A stretch of DNA of 27,752 nt from Suilimivivens sp964571145 (GTDB lineage Bacteria > Bacillota > Clostridia > Lachnospirales > Lachnospiraceae): NCBI GenBank assembly GCA_964571145.1, contig CAZNAP010000026.1:1-27752 (forward strand), read 5' to 3'. Position numbers and translations under genes: made by a program. Below, piece after piece: positions 15,680-23,585 of the stretch. Every line of letters begins with the position of its first letter. The first letter of the stretch is position 1. Under the pieces are notes generated by a model. The model saw only the letters and a list, made by a program, of their open reading frames with translations. It ran no database searches and had not been told where the DNA came from.

Positions 15680-17230
15680 ATGAAAAAGACAAACATAGGC
15701 ATGTTATTCACCATCTTACTCTTTTGCCTACTCACAGCCACCTTACAAGGCGGAGCCTTCTTTTACGCTACTCATTATACGAAAGTATTCTTGTTGGTAT
15801 GCCTCTTCCTTGGTTATGCCGCATTACTGCTTTACCTAAAAGTTTCAAATCGTCTAAATGAAAATACAGCCGTTATTATGATGATATTACTTGGTGTAAT
15901 GCTCCGCTGTAGCTATGTTTTGTTGTCTGGACTATATGAACGACAGCATGATGCGGGTGCCTTCACCGGTATGGGAACAGAATTTATCAATCCGGGGCAC
16001 ATTGGTTATGTAGAATTTATTTATAAATTCCATAAATTGCCGGATATCAATCCTTATGAACTTTTCGCTTACTATCATCCACCACTTCACCATATTCTTT
16101 CTTATGTATGGCTTCAATTGAATATCTGGCTCGGCGTAACCGAGGAACTGGCCTTTGAAAATCTACAGATTCTACCGCTTTTCTATTCTTGTCTCTGTAT
16201 GGTAGTCACTTGGCGTATACTGAAAACACTGGAAATCGAAGGAAAAGGGCTTTTAATTGGCTTAGCCTTTGTTGTATTCCATCCAGCCACGATTATTATG
16301 GCAGGCAGCATCAATAATGATATGCTGACCATTTTATTGATGGCTCTGATTATTCTTGAAACCCTAAAATGGATTCGCCATAAAGATTTAGCAGGTTTGA
16401 TTCGTCTGGCATTATGTATTGGTTTTGGCATGATTACCAAACTCAATTCTGCTGTACTGGCTATTCCGATTGCAGTACTCTTTTTGATGCAGTTGATCAG
16501 TGTTATTCGAACAAAAGAAGGTATTCAAATTCGTAAATGGATTAAAAACTACTGTATTTTTGCAGTGATGGTAATGCCCATTGGATTATCCTGGATTATT
16601 CGTAATTTGGTACGCTTTGGTGAAAAACCGGGTGTCCCTGTACCGGGAGAAACCTCTCCGATGTATACCGCAACTTATAGTTTATGGGAACGACTTGGTA
16701 TTCCCTCTCTAGCCAGTATGCATTTTGATTTTCCTTTTCATCCAATCAGCGCAAAAGCCTGCAATAATACCTGGGCAATCATGTTCCATACTTCTTTATT
16801 TGCAGAAGAATACCCTACCAATTTTCCGGACATTCTCCTAATCTTATGTCAGATTGTCTTTCTCCTTGGGGTTGCATTTGCAATAGCAACTGTTATTCTT
16901 TTGTTCATTACCTTACTGAATCGCAAAACACTCCTTGAAGACAGGCTTTTCCTACTGTCCGGATATGTGATTATGCTCTTATCTTTTGCTGCTTTTGTAA
17001 TTATATATCCTTATACCTGTAGCAGTGATTTCCGATATGTAACCATCTGTCTGATTTATATAGCCATTGCACTGGGACTTGGAAATAAGTATTATTTACA
17101 ACAGTCTATTACTGCGACTCCTACTAAATTACAAAAAATAACCCCCGTTATGATGCATATCATCAACGGAGGTATTCTTACTATATTAGCTTTGATTAAT
17201 TTGATCTATATTTTCTGGGAACGTTGGTAA
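15680..17230 (+). CDS. GT-C family glycosyltransferase (ArnT/GT39-like)
   Basis: A 516-residue polytopic membrane protein with about 11-12 helices. The first outer loop carries the acidic residue expected of GT-C enzymes (Asp91 in YERQHDAGAF), followed by YYHPPLHHILSYVWLQLN (131-148); HPPLHH is the usual sign of the GT39/ArnT/PMT-like group. Such enzymes move a sugar from a polyprenyl-phosphate donor to an acceptor outside the membrane. The acceptor is unknown. The start has AGAAAGGA 10 nt upstream. It follows a lipoprotein gene by 16 bp and overlaps the 3' end of the convergent GTPase-NYN gene by 25 bp. Confidence 0.85.
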   Translation: MKKTNIGMLFTILLFCLLTATLQGGAFFYATHYTKVFLLVCLFLGYAALLLYLKVSNRLNENTAVIMMILLGVMLRCSYVLLSGLYERQHDAGAFTGMGTEFINPGHIGYVEFIYKFHKLPDINPYELFAYYHPPLHHILSYVWLQLNIWLGVTEELAFENLQILPLFYSCLCMVVTWRILKTLEIEGKGLLIGLAFVVFHPATIIMAGSINNDMLTILLMALIILETLKWIRHKDLAGLIRLALCIGFGMITKLNSAVLAIPIAVLFLMQLISVIRTKEGIQIRKWIKNYCIFAVMVMPIGLSWIIRNLVRFGEKPGVPVPGETSPMYTATYSLWERLGIPSLASMHFDFPFHPISAKACNNTWAIMFHTSLFAEEYPTNFPDILLILCQIVFLLGVAFAIATVILLFITLLNRKTLLEDRLFLLSGYVIMLLSFAAFVIIYPYTCSSDFRYVTICLIYIAIALGLGNKYYLQQSITATPTKLQKITPVMMHIINGGILTILALINLIYIFWERW

Positions 17231-19920
17231 TCTTCCATGAGTTGCTTATTTGTCAGTTCAATTTCCTCCAGTAACTCTCTGGAGGAAATCAGATTACATC
17301 CGGCACCAATAATGATAATTTGCTCTAACCCGTCCGAGGTTGCTACAGTCACATCATACTTCTTGCTGTTTTCATGCGCAAATTTCTCAATGTATCGATC
17401 TGCTGTTTCCGCTTCTGCTGTATAAACCACATGAATATTGTGATAATCCGAAATCTCCGTCGCATGCCCTGCTACCCGGTATGCATCAAATACTGCGATT
17501 AAGTGGCATCCCTTTATTGCCTGATAATTACATAGAATATCCAATAATTTCCCCCTGGCACCATCCAGCGTTGTATTGGCTATGTCTTTTAATTCAGGCC
17601 AAGCATAAATTACATTATAGCCATCCACCAACAGATATTGTTCCTTTCGATTGATCGGCTTATAAGTAAATGCCTGCTCACTGGATGACTGTTGTCCTGC
17701 CCCGGCAAACGTTTCGCTCTCTCGCCTTCTTCTCCAGCCCGCTTGTCCGGTAACTGCACTCTTTTTACTGTTTGCGTAGGCTATTTTATTCAAAATACTC
17801 TCTATTTCATCTGTACCAATGCTGTTAAACGAACTGCCATCCGTAGCATTATTGGAATGAATAGTATTTTTGGTATGATTAGTATTTTTACTGCTTTGCG
17901 AATTAGGATTTGATTGTAAAGTGTCTCCCTCTATTTCATTGTTATCGCTTGTTATTATATAATCTACATTTAATTTCTCGTGTATATAGGAAGGCACCTG
18001 TTCCCACTTAACAATGAATCCTGCACCATGTGCACAAAAAACCGAATCCGGAGTATGCTCTATATCCTGTTCCGGGTCATAATTTCTTTCTTCGATGACA
18101 GCCTCTGCATTATGACAGGGAAAATATCCTTTTAAACTGCAAAACAAATGCCCTTGACCTTTCGTATAAGAAGCCACTTCTCTGGTATAATCCTGCATTT
18201 GAGACATGGGTGCTGTCCCTGTTAAGATGGCACTTTCACCTTCTTGCTGTGATAATTCAAATGTGCCTGACATTTTCTCTATATCGGCCATTGCTCGACC
18301 AATGCAGTTATCCGGCAGTTCCAGACTAAATTCATAATAGGGTTCTAATAAAACATTCTCCGCTCCCATCAGCCCTTGACGCAGTGCACGATAAGTAGCC
18401 TGTCTAAAATCTCCACCTTCTGTATGTTTTAAATGTGCGCGTCCAGTCTTTAGGGTAATCTTCATATCCGTTATAGGAGAACCAGTCAGAACACCACAAT
18501 GCTCCTTTTCCTGCAAATGTGTTAAAATCAACCGTTGCCAGTTTCGATCCAGTATATCCTCCCTGCAGTCAGTCGCAAACTGCAAGCCACTGCCCCTCTC
18601 CCCTGCTTCCAATAACAAGGTTACTTCCGCATAATGACGTAAAGGTTCAAAATGTCCCATGCCCAAAGCCCAACTATTAATTGTCTCTTTATATAAAATT
18701 GTTCCCGGTCCAAATTGGACAGCAACTCCGAAGCGTGTTTGAATCAGACTGCTCAGTACTTCCAACTGTACCTGACCCATCAACTGAACCTTCAGTTCTT
18801 TGCTCTTCTCATCCCATACTATGTGCAGCTGTGGTTCTTCCTCTTCCAACTGTCGCAGTTTTGGCAACATCAATGCCGGGTCATATTCTTCCGGCAATAG
18901 CAGTGCATAACTTAGGACTGGTTCCAAAATCGGTTCATTTAATCCAGATTCACACCCTAGTCCTTCTCCCGCTTTTGTTTTGGTCAATCCTGTAACGGCA
19001 CAGATTGTACCGGCTTCAGCTTGATTGACCGCTTCAAATTTTTCACCTGAATAGATACGAATACTGTTGATTTTCTCTTCCCAGTTCTCTGCCACTATTA
19101 CGCCCGGAACAGCTTCTGATGTTCCTTTAAGAATATCTCGTATTTTTAATATACCGCCCGTTATTTTTATATGAGTAAGTCGATTTCCAGCTTCATCTCT
19201 ACTGATTTTAAACACTCTGGCACCAAAGTCATTTACATACACTTGCGTTTCAGTATAGATATCTAAAACTTCCAATAGTTCCTGTATCCCTTCCAGTTTA
19301 AGAGCAGAGCCATAAAGACAGGGGAAAAGCTTTCTTTCCTTTATTAGATGTATACAAGTCTCCCTGCAAATCTCACCCTTCGTTAAAAATTCATCTAAAG
19401 CTGCTTCCTCACACATCGCTATATTTTCATAGAATTCTTCTGTTAATTGATTTGAGAAATCAACACAGCCTTCACTCAGCTGTCTGCGCAGCTGTTTCAT
19501 CAGAACTTCCTTATCTGTATCCGGCTGGTCCATCTTATTGACAAATATAAAAACAGGTATTTTGTATTGCTTCAAAAGTCTCCAAAGCGTCAACGTATGC
19601 CCCTGTACACCGTCACTTCCACTGATTACCAGTATCGCGTAATCCATTACCTGCAGCGTCCGTTCCATTTCTGCGGAGAAGTCTACATGACCCGGTGTAT
19701 CAAGCAATGTAATCTGCGTCTCTCCTGCATTCAATAACGCCTGCTTTGAAAAAATAGTAATACCTCTTTCTCGCTCCTGTTTGTCTGTATCCAAAAAAGC
19801 ATCCTTTTTGTCCACTCTTCCAAGTTTCCGGATGCTTCCGCTGCAATACAGCAAACCTTCTGATAAAGTTGTTTTTCCGGCATCTACATGTGCCAGAATT
19901 CCTACCGCAAGACGCTTCAT
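17206..19920 (-). CDS. Tet(M)-like ribosomal GTPase fused to a YacP/Rae1-type NYN domain
   Basis: A 904-residue fusion. Residues 1-650 form an EF-G/Tet(M)-like translational GTPase: G1 AHVDAGKT (10-17), G2 RGITIF (52-57), G3 DTPGH (74-78), G4 NKMD (128-131), then domains II-V with LLEPYYEFSLELP (524-536) and LKGYFPC. A polar, low-complexity linker (about 655-755, many Asn/Ser) leads to a NYN ribonuclease-fold domain (757-904): LLVDGYNVI (Asp766), AVFDAYRVAG (Asp812), ETADRYIEKFA (Asp841), VATSDGLEQ (Asp863) and SSRELL, close to YacP/Rae1. Rae1 is an A-site mRNA endonuclease. The loop that ejects tetracycline in Tet(M) is not conserved, so drug resistance is doubtful. It is the third gene after a ROK kinase (21-bp gap). 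Confidence 0.93.
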   Translation of the reverse strand: MKRLAVGILAHVDAGKTTLSEGLLYCSGSIRKLGRVDKKDAFLDTDKQERERGITIFSKQALLNAGETQITLLDTPGHVDFSAEMERTLQVMDYAILVISGSDGVQGHTLTLWRLLKQYKIPVFIFVNKMDQPDTDKEVLMKQLRRQLSEGCVDFSNQLTEEFYENIAMCEEAALDEFLTKGEICRETCIHLIKERKLFPCLYGSALKLEGIQELLEVLDIYTETQVYVNDFGARVFKISRDEAGNRLTHIKITGGILKIRDILKGTSEAVPGVIVAENWEEKINSIRIYSGEKFEAVNQAEAGTICAVTGLTKTKAGEGLGCESGLNEPILEPVLSYALLLPEEYDPALMLPKLRQLEEEEPQLHIVWDEKSKELKVQLMGQVQLEVLSSLIQTRFGVAVQFGPGTILYKETINSWALGMGHFEPLRHYAEVTLLLEAGERGSGLQFATDCREDILDRNWQRLILTHLQEKEHCGVLTGSPITDMKITLKTGRAHLKHTEGGDFRQATYRALRQGLMGAENVLLEPYYEFSLELPDNCIGRAMADIEKMSGTFELSQQEGESAILTGTAPMSQMQDYTREVASYTKGQGHLFCSLKGYFPCHNAEAVIEERNYDPEQDIEHTPDSVFCAHGAGFIVKWEQVPSYIHEKLNVDYIITSDNNEIEGDTLQSNPNSQSSKNTNHTKNTIHSNNATDGSSFNSIGTDEIESILNKIAYANSKKSAVTGQAGWRRRRESETFAGAGQQSSSEQAFTYKPINRKEQYLLVDGYNVIYAWPELKDIANTTLDGARGKLLDILCNYQAIKGCHLIAVFDAYRVAGHATEISDYHNIHVVYTAEAETADRYIEKFAHENSKKYDVTVATSDGLEQIIIIGAGCNLISSRELLEEIELTNKQLMEDYQRSQKI
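17261..17289. repeat. Perfect 11-bp inverted repeat near overlapping gene ends
   Basis: ATTTCCTCCAG (17261-17271) and CTGGAGGAAAT (17279-17289) around a 7-nt loop. It lies 31 bp past the GT-C stop on the plus strand and inside the NYN coding region on the minus strand. There is no T run on either side, so it is at best a U-less 3'-end hairpin. Confidence 0.5.
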
Positions 19921-19941
19921 GCTTTATAATAACTCCTGTTT

Positions 19942-20811
19942 TTATAACATCGCCCTTTTACCTAATTCTAATGCTCCTAAAATACCCTGATTATCCTGTA
20001 GACTGGCTGGTACAATATACTTCTCCGTCTGTTCCAGTTCTTTGGTTCTGATATAGCCATTCAACATTTCTTTCACATAGCTACGAATCAAAGGAAAAAG
20101 TTGTTCCTGATGCATCACGCCGCCACCCAAAATAATCATATCCGGTGAAAGAGTTAGTATATAATTAACCAACGCTTGTGCAATATAGTAAGCCTCCAAA
20201 TCCCATACTTCCGCCTTGTCTGCTAACTCTACCGCTTTCTTACCCCATCTTGCCTCTATAGCAGGTCCTGCTGCCAGTCCTTCCAAACACCTGTTATGAA
20301 AAGGACATTTTCCTGCAAATGTATCAGAAGAACGTTTTTGAATCAGTACATGACCGGCTTCTGGATGCAGCATGCCATGAAGCAGCTTGCCTTCGATATA
20401 AATTCCCGCACCTACACCGGTTCCTATTGTTAAATAGACTACACATTTTTTCCCCGCTGCCTGCCCAAAGGTTGCTTCACCAAGTACGGAGCCGTTTACA
20501 TCTGTATCAAATCCGATGGGACAGCCTAGTGCTTCCTGAAAAACACCTACGATATTATAATTCTGCCATGCCAACTTTGGTGTACTGGTTATATAGCCAT
20601 ACGTTTTGGAATCAGGATCGAGGTCTATAGGACCAAAACAACCAATACCCAGTGCCTGTATTTGATATTTACCATAAAAATCAATTAATTGAGGTATTGT
20701 TTCTGCTGGCGTTTTCGTTGGAATGGAAATCTTTTCTTGAATATGTCCTTTTTCATCGCCGATTGCACAAACCATTTTAGTTCCGCCGGCTTCTAATGCA
20801 CCCAAGATCAT
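19942..20811 (-). CDS. ROK family sugar kinase (fructokinase-like)
   Basis: Cytosolic ATP-dependent hexose kinase of 289 residues. ATP-binding ALEAGGTK (5-12), catalytic Asp104 in FDTDVNGSVLGEA, second phosphate motif IGTGVGAGIYIEG, and the ROK zinc site formed by His154 in HPEAGH with Cys169, His172 and Cys175 in GKCPFHNRCLEGLAAGPAI. The Cx2Hx2CLEG form and the N-terminal EAGGTK resemble bacterial fructokinases (ScrK/GmuE type), so fructose is the favoured substrate. Its ATG overlaps the stop of the histidine phosphatase gene (ATGA), with GGAGG upstream, indicating translational coupling. Confidence 0.93.
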   Translation of the reverse strand: MILGALEAGGTKMVCAIGDEKGHIQEKISIPTKTPAETIPQLIDFYGKYQIQALGIGCFGPIDLDPDSKTYGYITSTPKLAWQNYNIVGVFQEALGCPIGFDTDVNGSVLGEATFGQAAGKKCVVYLTIGTGVGAGIYIEGKLLHGMLHPEAGHVLIQKRSSDTFAGKCPFHNRCLEGLAAGPAIEARWGKKAVELADKAEVWDLEAYYIAQALVNYILTLSPDMIILGGGVMHQEQLFPLIRSYVKEMLNGYIRTKELEQTEKYIVPASLQDNQGILGALELGKRAML

Positions 20812-21383
20812 AATTTATCTTTTTCCTCCGTTCCCAATTCAATTATATTTGCGTTCGCAGTTCTATAATTCTTCACCATTTTCTCAAAAGGTGTGTCTCT
20901 AAGATAGGACATTAATGCCATTATGACTGCGCTATGTGTTACCACCAGCACATTTCCGGTTTCTGTCTCTTTGATTGTCCGTAAAGACGGCAAAAGTCGG
21001 TCAAGTACCTGCTGATACGACTCTCCGCCCGGAGTGGACGTATATCGACGGTTTAAATGCCATGCGTTATATTCCTGTGCGTACTGCGTTTCCACCTGTG
21101 GCCAGGTAATACCTTCCCAATTGCCAAAATTCATTTCCTCCAAACCGTCTAATATAATCGGTTCCGTATTTAAGGCCTTTCCCACTATCTGAGCCGTTTC
21201 CAACGCTCTTTTTTGTCTGCTTACATATATTTTGTCAATTCTATAATTTTCTTTTAGCAACTTGTCGGCTAATTCTGCCGCTTGCCTACGTCCCTGTTCA
21301 TTTAAACTGGTATCTGTCTGACCTTGAATCGTGCTTGATAAATTCCAGTCAGTTTCTCCGTGACGTGCAATAAACAATCTCAT
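20808..21383 (-). CDS. Histidine phosphatase family protein
   Basis: Phosphoglycerate-mutase-like phosphatase of 191 residues. Catalytic RHGE (7-10, phospho-accepting His8) is followed by NLSSTIQGQTDTSLNEQGRRQA, then YVSRQKRALETAQIVG, GLEEMNFGNWEG and the second His in VVTHSAVIMALM. Substrates in this family range from sugar phosphates to nucleotides; none can be chosen here, although a neighbouring sugar kinase suggests a sugar phosphate. First gene of the operon with the ROK kinase and GTPase-NYN fusion. GCAGGAG lies about 9 nt before the ATG. Confidence 0.93.
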   Translation of the reverse strand: MRLFIARHGETDWNLSSTIQGQTDTSLNEQGRRQAAELADKLLKENYRIDKIYVSRQKRALETAQIVGKALNTEPIILDGLEEMNFGNWEGITWPQVETQYAQEYNAWHLNRRYTSTPGGESYQQVLDRLLPSLRTIKETETGNVLVVTHSAVIMALMSYLRDTPFEKMVKNYRTANANIIELGTEEKDKL

Positions 21384-21479
21384 AAATCTAACTCCTGCTC
21401 TAATAATTTATTAACTTAATATCAATAAAATAGTCACTTAATACTATTACCTTGCTCTATTTACACATTAGTCTAATTG

Positions 21480-21508
21480 ATTATACGTTATTTTAGCGAT
21501 ATATTCAA
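21480..21508 (-). promoter_or_regulatory. Promoter of the phosphatase-ROK-GTPase/NYN operon
   Basis: On the minus strand TTGAAT (21508-21503), a 17-bp spacer and a perfect TATAAT (21485-21480). Start near 21473 gives an AT-rich leader of about 90 nt. Confidence 0.8.
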
Positions 21509-21524
21509 TTTTTTTGAAAATACA

Positions 21525-21554
21525 CTGACATTTTTTCCAAAAATAGGGTACACT
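21525..21554 (+). promoter_or_regulatory. Candidate promoter of the CarD-family gene
   Basis: CTGACA at 21525-21530, an 18-bp spacer and TACACT at 21549-21554. Start would fall near 21561, so the transcript would begin AGGAGG and carry a second AGGAGGTG 4 nt before the GTG start. Confidence 0.5.
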
Positions 21555-21587
21555 GTATATAGGAGGATTTTCTCCAGGAGGTGAAAT

Positions 21588-22109
21588 GTGTTTTCAAAAG
21601 GTGACTATGTCATTTACGGTACGAATGGTATATGTCTGATTCAAGACATTACCACATTAACAATTTCCGGCGTGGATAAAAAACGTGAATATTATTTTCT
21701 CAAACCAGTATACCTGTCAACCAGTACCATCTATATTCCTGTAGATACTGCTGATGGTGTACTTCGTAAGGCTGTATCTAAGGAAGAAGCCGATGAACTG
21801 ATTAAATCCATTCCGGACATTCCTTTAATTGAGCTTGTAGATGAGAAAACAATTGAATATACTTATAAGGAATATATGCATGTAGGCAATTGTACATCCT
21901 ATATTCAGCTAATCAAAACAATCTACGTGCGCAAAGAAAAGAGGCTCTTGAACGGCAATAAAATTACTGCTGTGGACAGTCGCTATTTTAAACAAGCTGA
22001 AGATTGCCTTTATGGCGAACTGGCAGTCGCTCTTGATATGTCCAGAGATGAAGTGCGAACCTATATTTCCGAGTGTATTGAGCAACATGCCGCTGCTGAG
22101 GAAAGCTGA
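21588..22109 (+). CDS. CarD/CdnL family transcriptional regulator
   Basis: A 173-residue RNA-polymerase-binding protein. The N-terminal RID (Tudor-like) domain begins MFSKGDYVIYGTNGICLIQDI and continues to KPVYLSTSTIYIPVDT, as in CarD, CdnL and the TRCF RNAP-interacting domain. The helical C-terminal part has the family's LLNGNKITAVDSRYFKQAEDCLYGELAVALDMSRDEV. Such proteins stabilise or modulate open complexes. The GTG start at 21588 is fixed by AGGAGGTG 4 nt upstream; an ATG two bases earlier is out of frame and stops quickly. No intrinsic terminator was seen after it. The gene is monocistronic as far as visible. Confidence 0.92.
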   Translation: MFSKGDYVIYGTNGICLIQDITTLTISGVDKKREYYFLKPVYLSTSTIYIPVDTADGVLRKAVSKEEADELIKSIPDIPLIELVDEKTIEYTYKEYMHVGNCTSYIQLIKTIYVRKEKRLLNGNKITAVDSRYFKQAEDCLYGELAVALDMSRDEVRTYISECIEQHAAAEES

Positions 22110-22171
22110 TTGATCTAAAAAAGTAATCTAGCATATCCCCTTAAACGGACTAGTATTAACAAAATTTTTAC

Positions 22172-22200
22172 TTGCTAATTCGTATGTATTTATTTATACT
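22172..22200 (+). promoter_or_regulatory. Promoter of the riboswitch-oadB-oadG unit
   Basis: TTGCTA at 22172-22177, a 17-bp spacer and TATACT at 22195-22200. Start near 22207 lies 9 nt ahead of the first paired base of the riboswitch. Confidence 0.75.
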
Positions 22201-22215
22201 TATTAGAAATAAGAA

Positions 22216-22337
22216 CAATAAGAGGGAGTAACCGGCATTGATACCGTAACTATCGTATGAATGTATTGTCGGCGTCAATACGATATGAATCGCTTGATTC
22301 TTATCCGCTGAGAGTTGAAATGGTAAGACTTTTATTG
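22216..22337 (+). ncRNA. yybP-ykoY-type (Mn2+) riboswitch aptamer
   Basis: The closing stem P1 pairs 22216-22224 with 22329-22337 (9 bp, one G-U). It leads to the signature internal loop GGGAGTAACC on the 5' side and GGTAAGACTT on the 3' side, matching the yybP-ykoY L1 pattern (GGGGAGUA and GCAAGACU). The arms include an 8-bp stem TATCGTAT/ATACGATA (22251-22258 with 22278-22285) and a hairpin GAATC-gctt-GATTC (22287-22300). Known members sense Mn2+ and turn on metal-export genes. Assigned by eye from motif and pairing; the ligand is from family knowledge. Confidence 0.8.
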
Positions 22338-22370
22338 CAGTATTCATGCTGTAATAAAAGTCTTTTTGTT
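22325..22370 (+). terminator. Riboswitch expression platform: intrinsic terminator
   Basis: AAGACTTTTATTGCAG (22325-22340) pairs with CTGTAATAAAAGTCTT (22349-22364) over 16 bp with one G-U, then TTTTTGTTTT. The left arm uses the same bases as the 3' strand of aptamer P1, so P1 formation and termination exclude each other: ligand should switch transcription on. Confidence 0.85.
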
Positions 22371-22420
22371 TTCCTATTTTCACTTATTCCCACTAATAAA
22401 AAAAGAAAGAGGTAACTACT

Positions 22421-23557
22421 ATGGATTTTTTACTTACCGGTATTCTGGCTATCACTTGGAAGCAGGCTATCATGTATCTTGTTGGCCTGGCACTCATCTG
22501 GCTGGCAGTCAAAAAAGAATATGAACCATCCCTTTTACTTCCCATGGGTTTTGGTGCCATTCTCGTCAATCTCCCCTTAAGCGGTGTACTCAATCAGTAC
22601 ATTGAAGGCGTTGGCGAAACCAATGGTATTATTGAATGGCTTTTTCACATTGGAATTGAAGCATCAGAAGCTTTACCAATCATTTTATTTATTGGTATCG
22701 GTGCAATGATTGACTTCGGACCGCTTTTAGCAAAACCCATTCTATTCTTATATGGCGCTGCCGCTCAGTTCGGTATTTTTGCAGCACTCTTATTTGCAAT
22801 ACTGTTGGGCTTTGATTTAAAGGATGCTGCTTCTATCGGTATTATCGGTGCTGCAGACGGACCAACTTCTATCCTTGTTTCTCAGATTCTTCATTCTAAT
22901 TACATAGGCGCAATTGCTGTAGCTGCTTATTCTTACATGGCATTGGTTCCGATTGTTCAACCTTTTGCCATTAAACTTGTAACTACGAAAAAGGAACGTC
23001 GTATGAAAATGAACTATAATGCAGGTGACGTGTCCAAGACGATGAGAATTGCTTTTCCGATTGTCGTAACCTTTATTGTGGGCCTCATTGCTCCTTCTTC
23101 AGTTGCACTTGTAGGTTTCCTGATGTTCGGCAATCTTCTTCGTGAATGTGGTGTTCTCGGAAGTCTTTCAGAAACAGCGCAGAATGTTCTGGCTAACCTG
23201 ATTACGTTGTTCCTTGGCATTACCATTTCGTTTAGTATGCAGGCTGAATCTTTTGTAAAAGTAGACACCTTATTCATCATGGCAATTGGTTTGGTTGCTT
23301 TCGTATTCGATACAATGGGTGGTGTTCTCTTTGCTAAGTTGATGAACCTTTTCACCAAGAACAAAGTGAATCCAATGATTGGAGCGGCTGGTATTTCCGC
23401 TTTCCCTATGTCTTCCCGTGTTGTTCAGAAAATGGCAATGAAAGAAGATCCAAGCAACATTTTGATTATGCATGCTGCCGGTGCCAATGTTTCCGGACAG
23501 ATTGCTTCGGTTATTGCCGGCGGTCTGATTATCAGCTTAGTTTCTCAGTATCTGTAA
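22421..23557 (+). CDS. oadB: OadB-type Na+-translocating decarboxylase beta subunit
   Basis: A 378-residue polytopic membrane protein of the beta-subunit family (OadB, MmdB, GcdB) that couples decarboxylation of a biotin-bound carboxyl group to Na+ export. The ion-pathway regions are kept: SIGIIGAADGPTSILVSQ with Asp146 and AVAAYSYMALVPIVQP, then the late signature NPMIGAAGISAFPMSSRVVQ and HAAGANVSGQIAS with Asn357. AAAGAGGTAACT precedes the ATG. Unlike usual clusters, no carboxyltransferase alpha subunit or biotin carrier lies nearby; only a tiny OadG-like gene follows. It sits behind a Mn2+-type riboswitch. It may serve an alpha subunit encoded elsewhere or act as a cation transporter alone (inference). 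Confidence 0.92.
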   Translation: MDFLLTGILAITWKQAIMYLVGLALIWLAVKKEYEPSLLLPMGFGAILVNLPLSGVLNQYIEGVGETNGIIEWLFHIGIEASEALPIILFIGIGAMIDFGPLLAKPILFLYGAAAQFGIFAALLFAILLGFDLKDAASIGIIGAADGPTSILVSQILHSNYIGAIAVAAYSYMALVPIVQPFAIKLVTTKKERRMKMNYNAGDVSKTMRIAFPIVVTFIVGLIAPSSVALVGFLMFGNLLRECGVLGSLSETAQNVLANLITLFLGITISFSMQAESFVKVDTLFIMAIGLVAFVFDTMGGVLFAKLMNLFTKNKVNPMIGAAGISAFPMSSRVVQKMAMKEDPSNILIMHAAGANVSGQIASVIAGGLIISLVSQYL

Positions 23558-23585
23558 CTTAATGTAATTTAATGGAGGATTAATT

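Noticed and set aside
17206..19920. Tetracycline resistance gene
   Set aside because: Although Tet(M)-like, the drug-ejecting loop is missing and the protein carries a NYN nuclease domain, so resistance is unsupported.
22168..22383. Minus-strand open frame of 71 codons
   Set aside because: It covers the riboswitch and terminator on the opposite strand, with no ribosome site and low-complexity AT-rich content.
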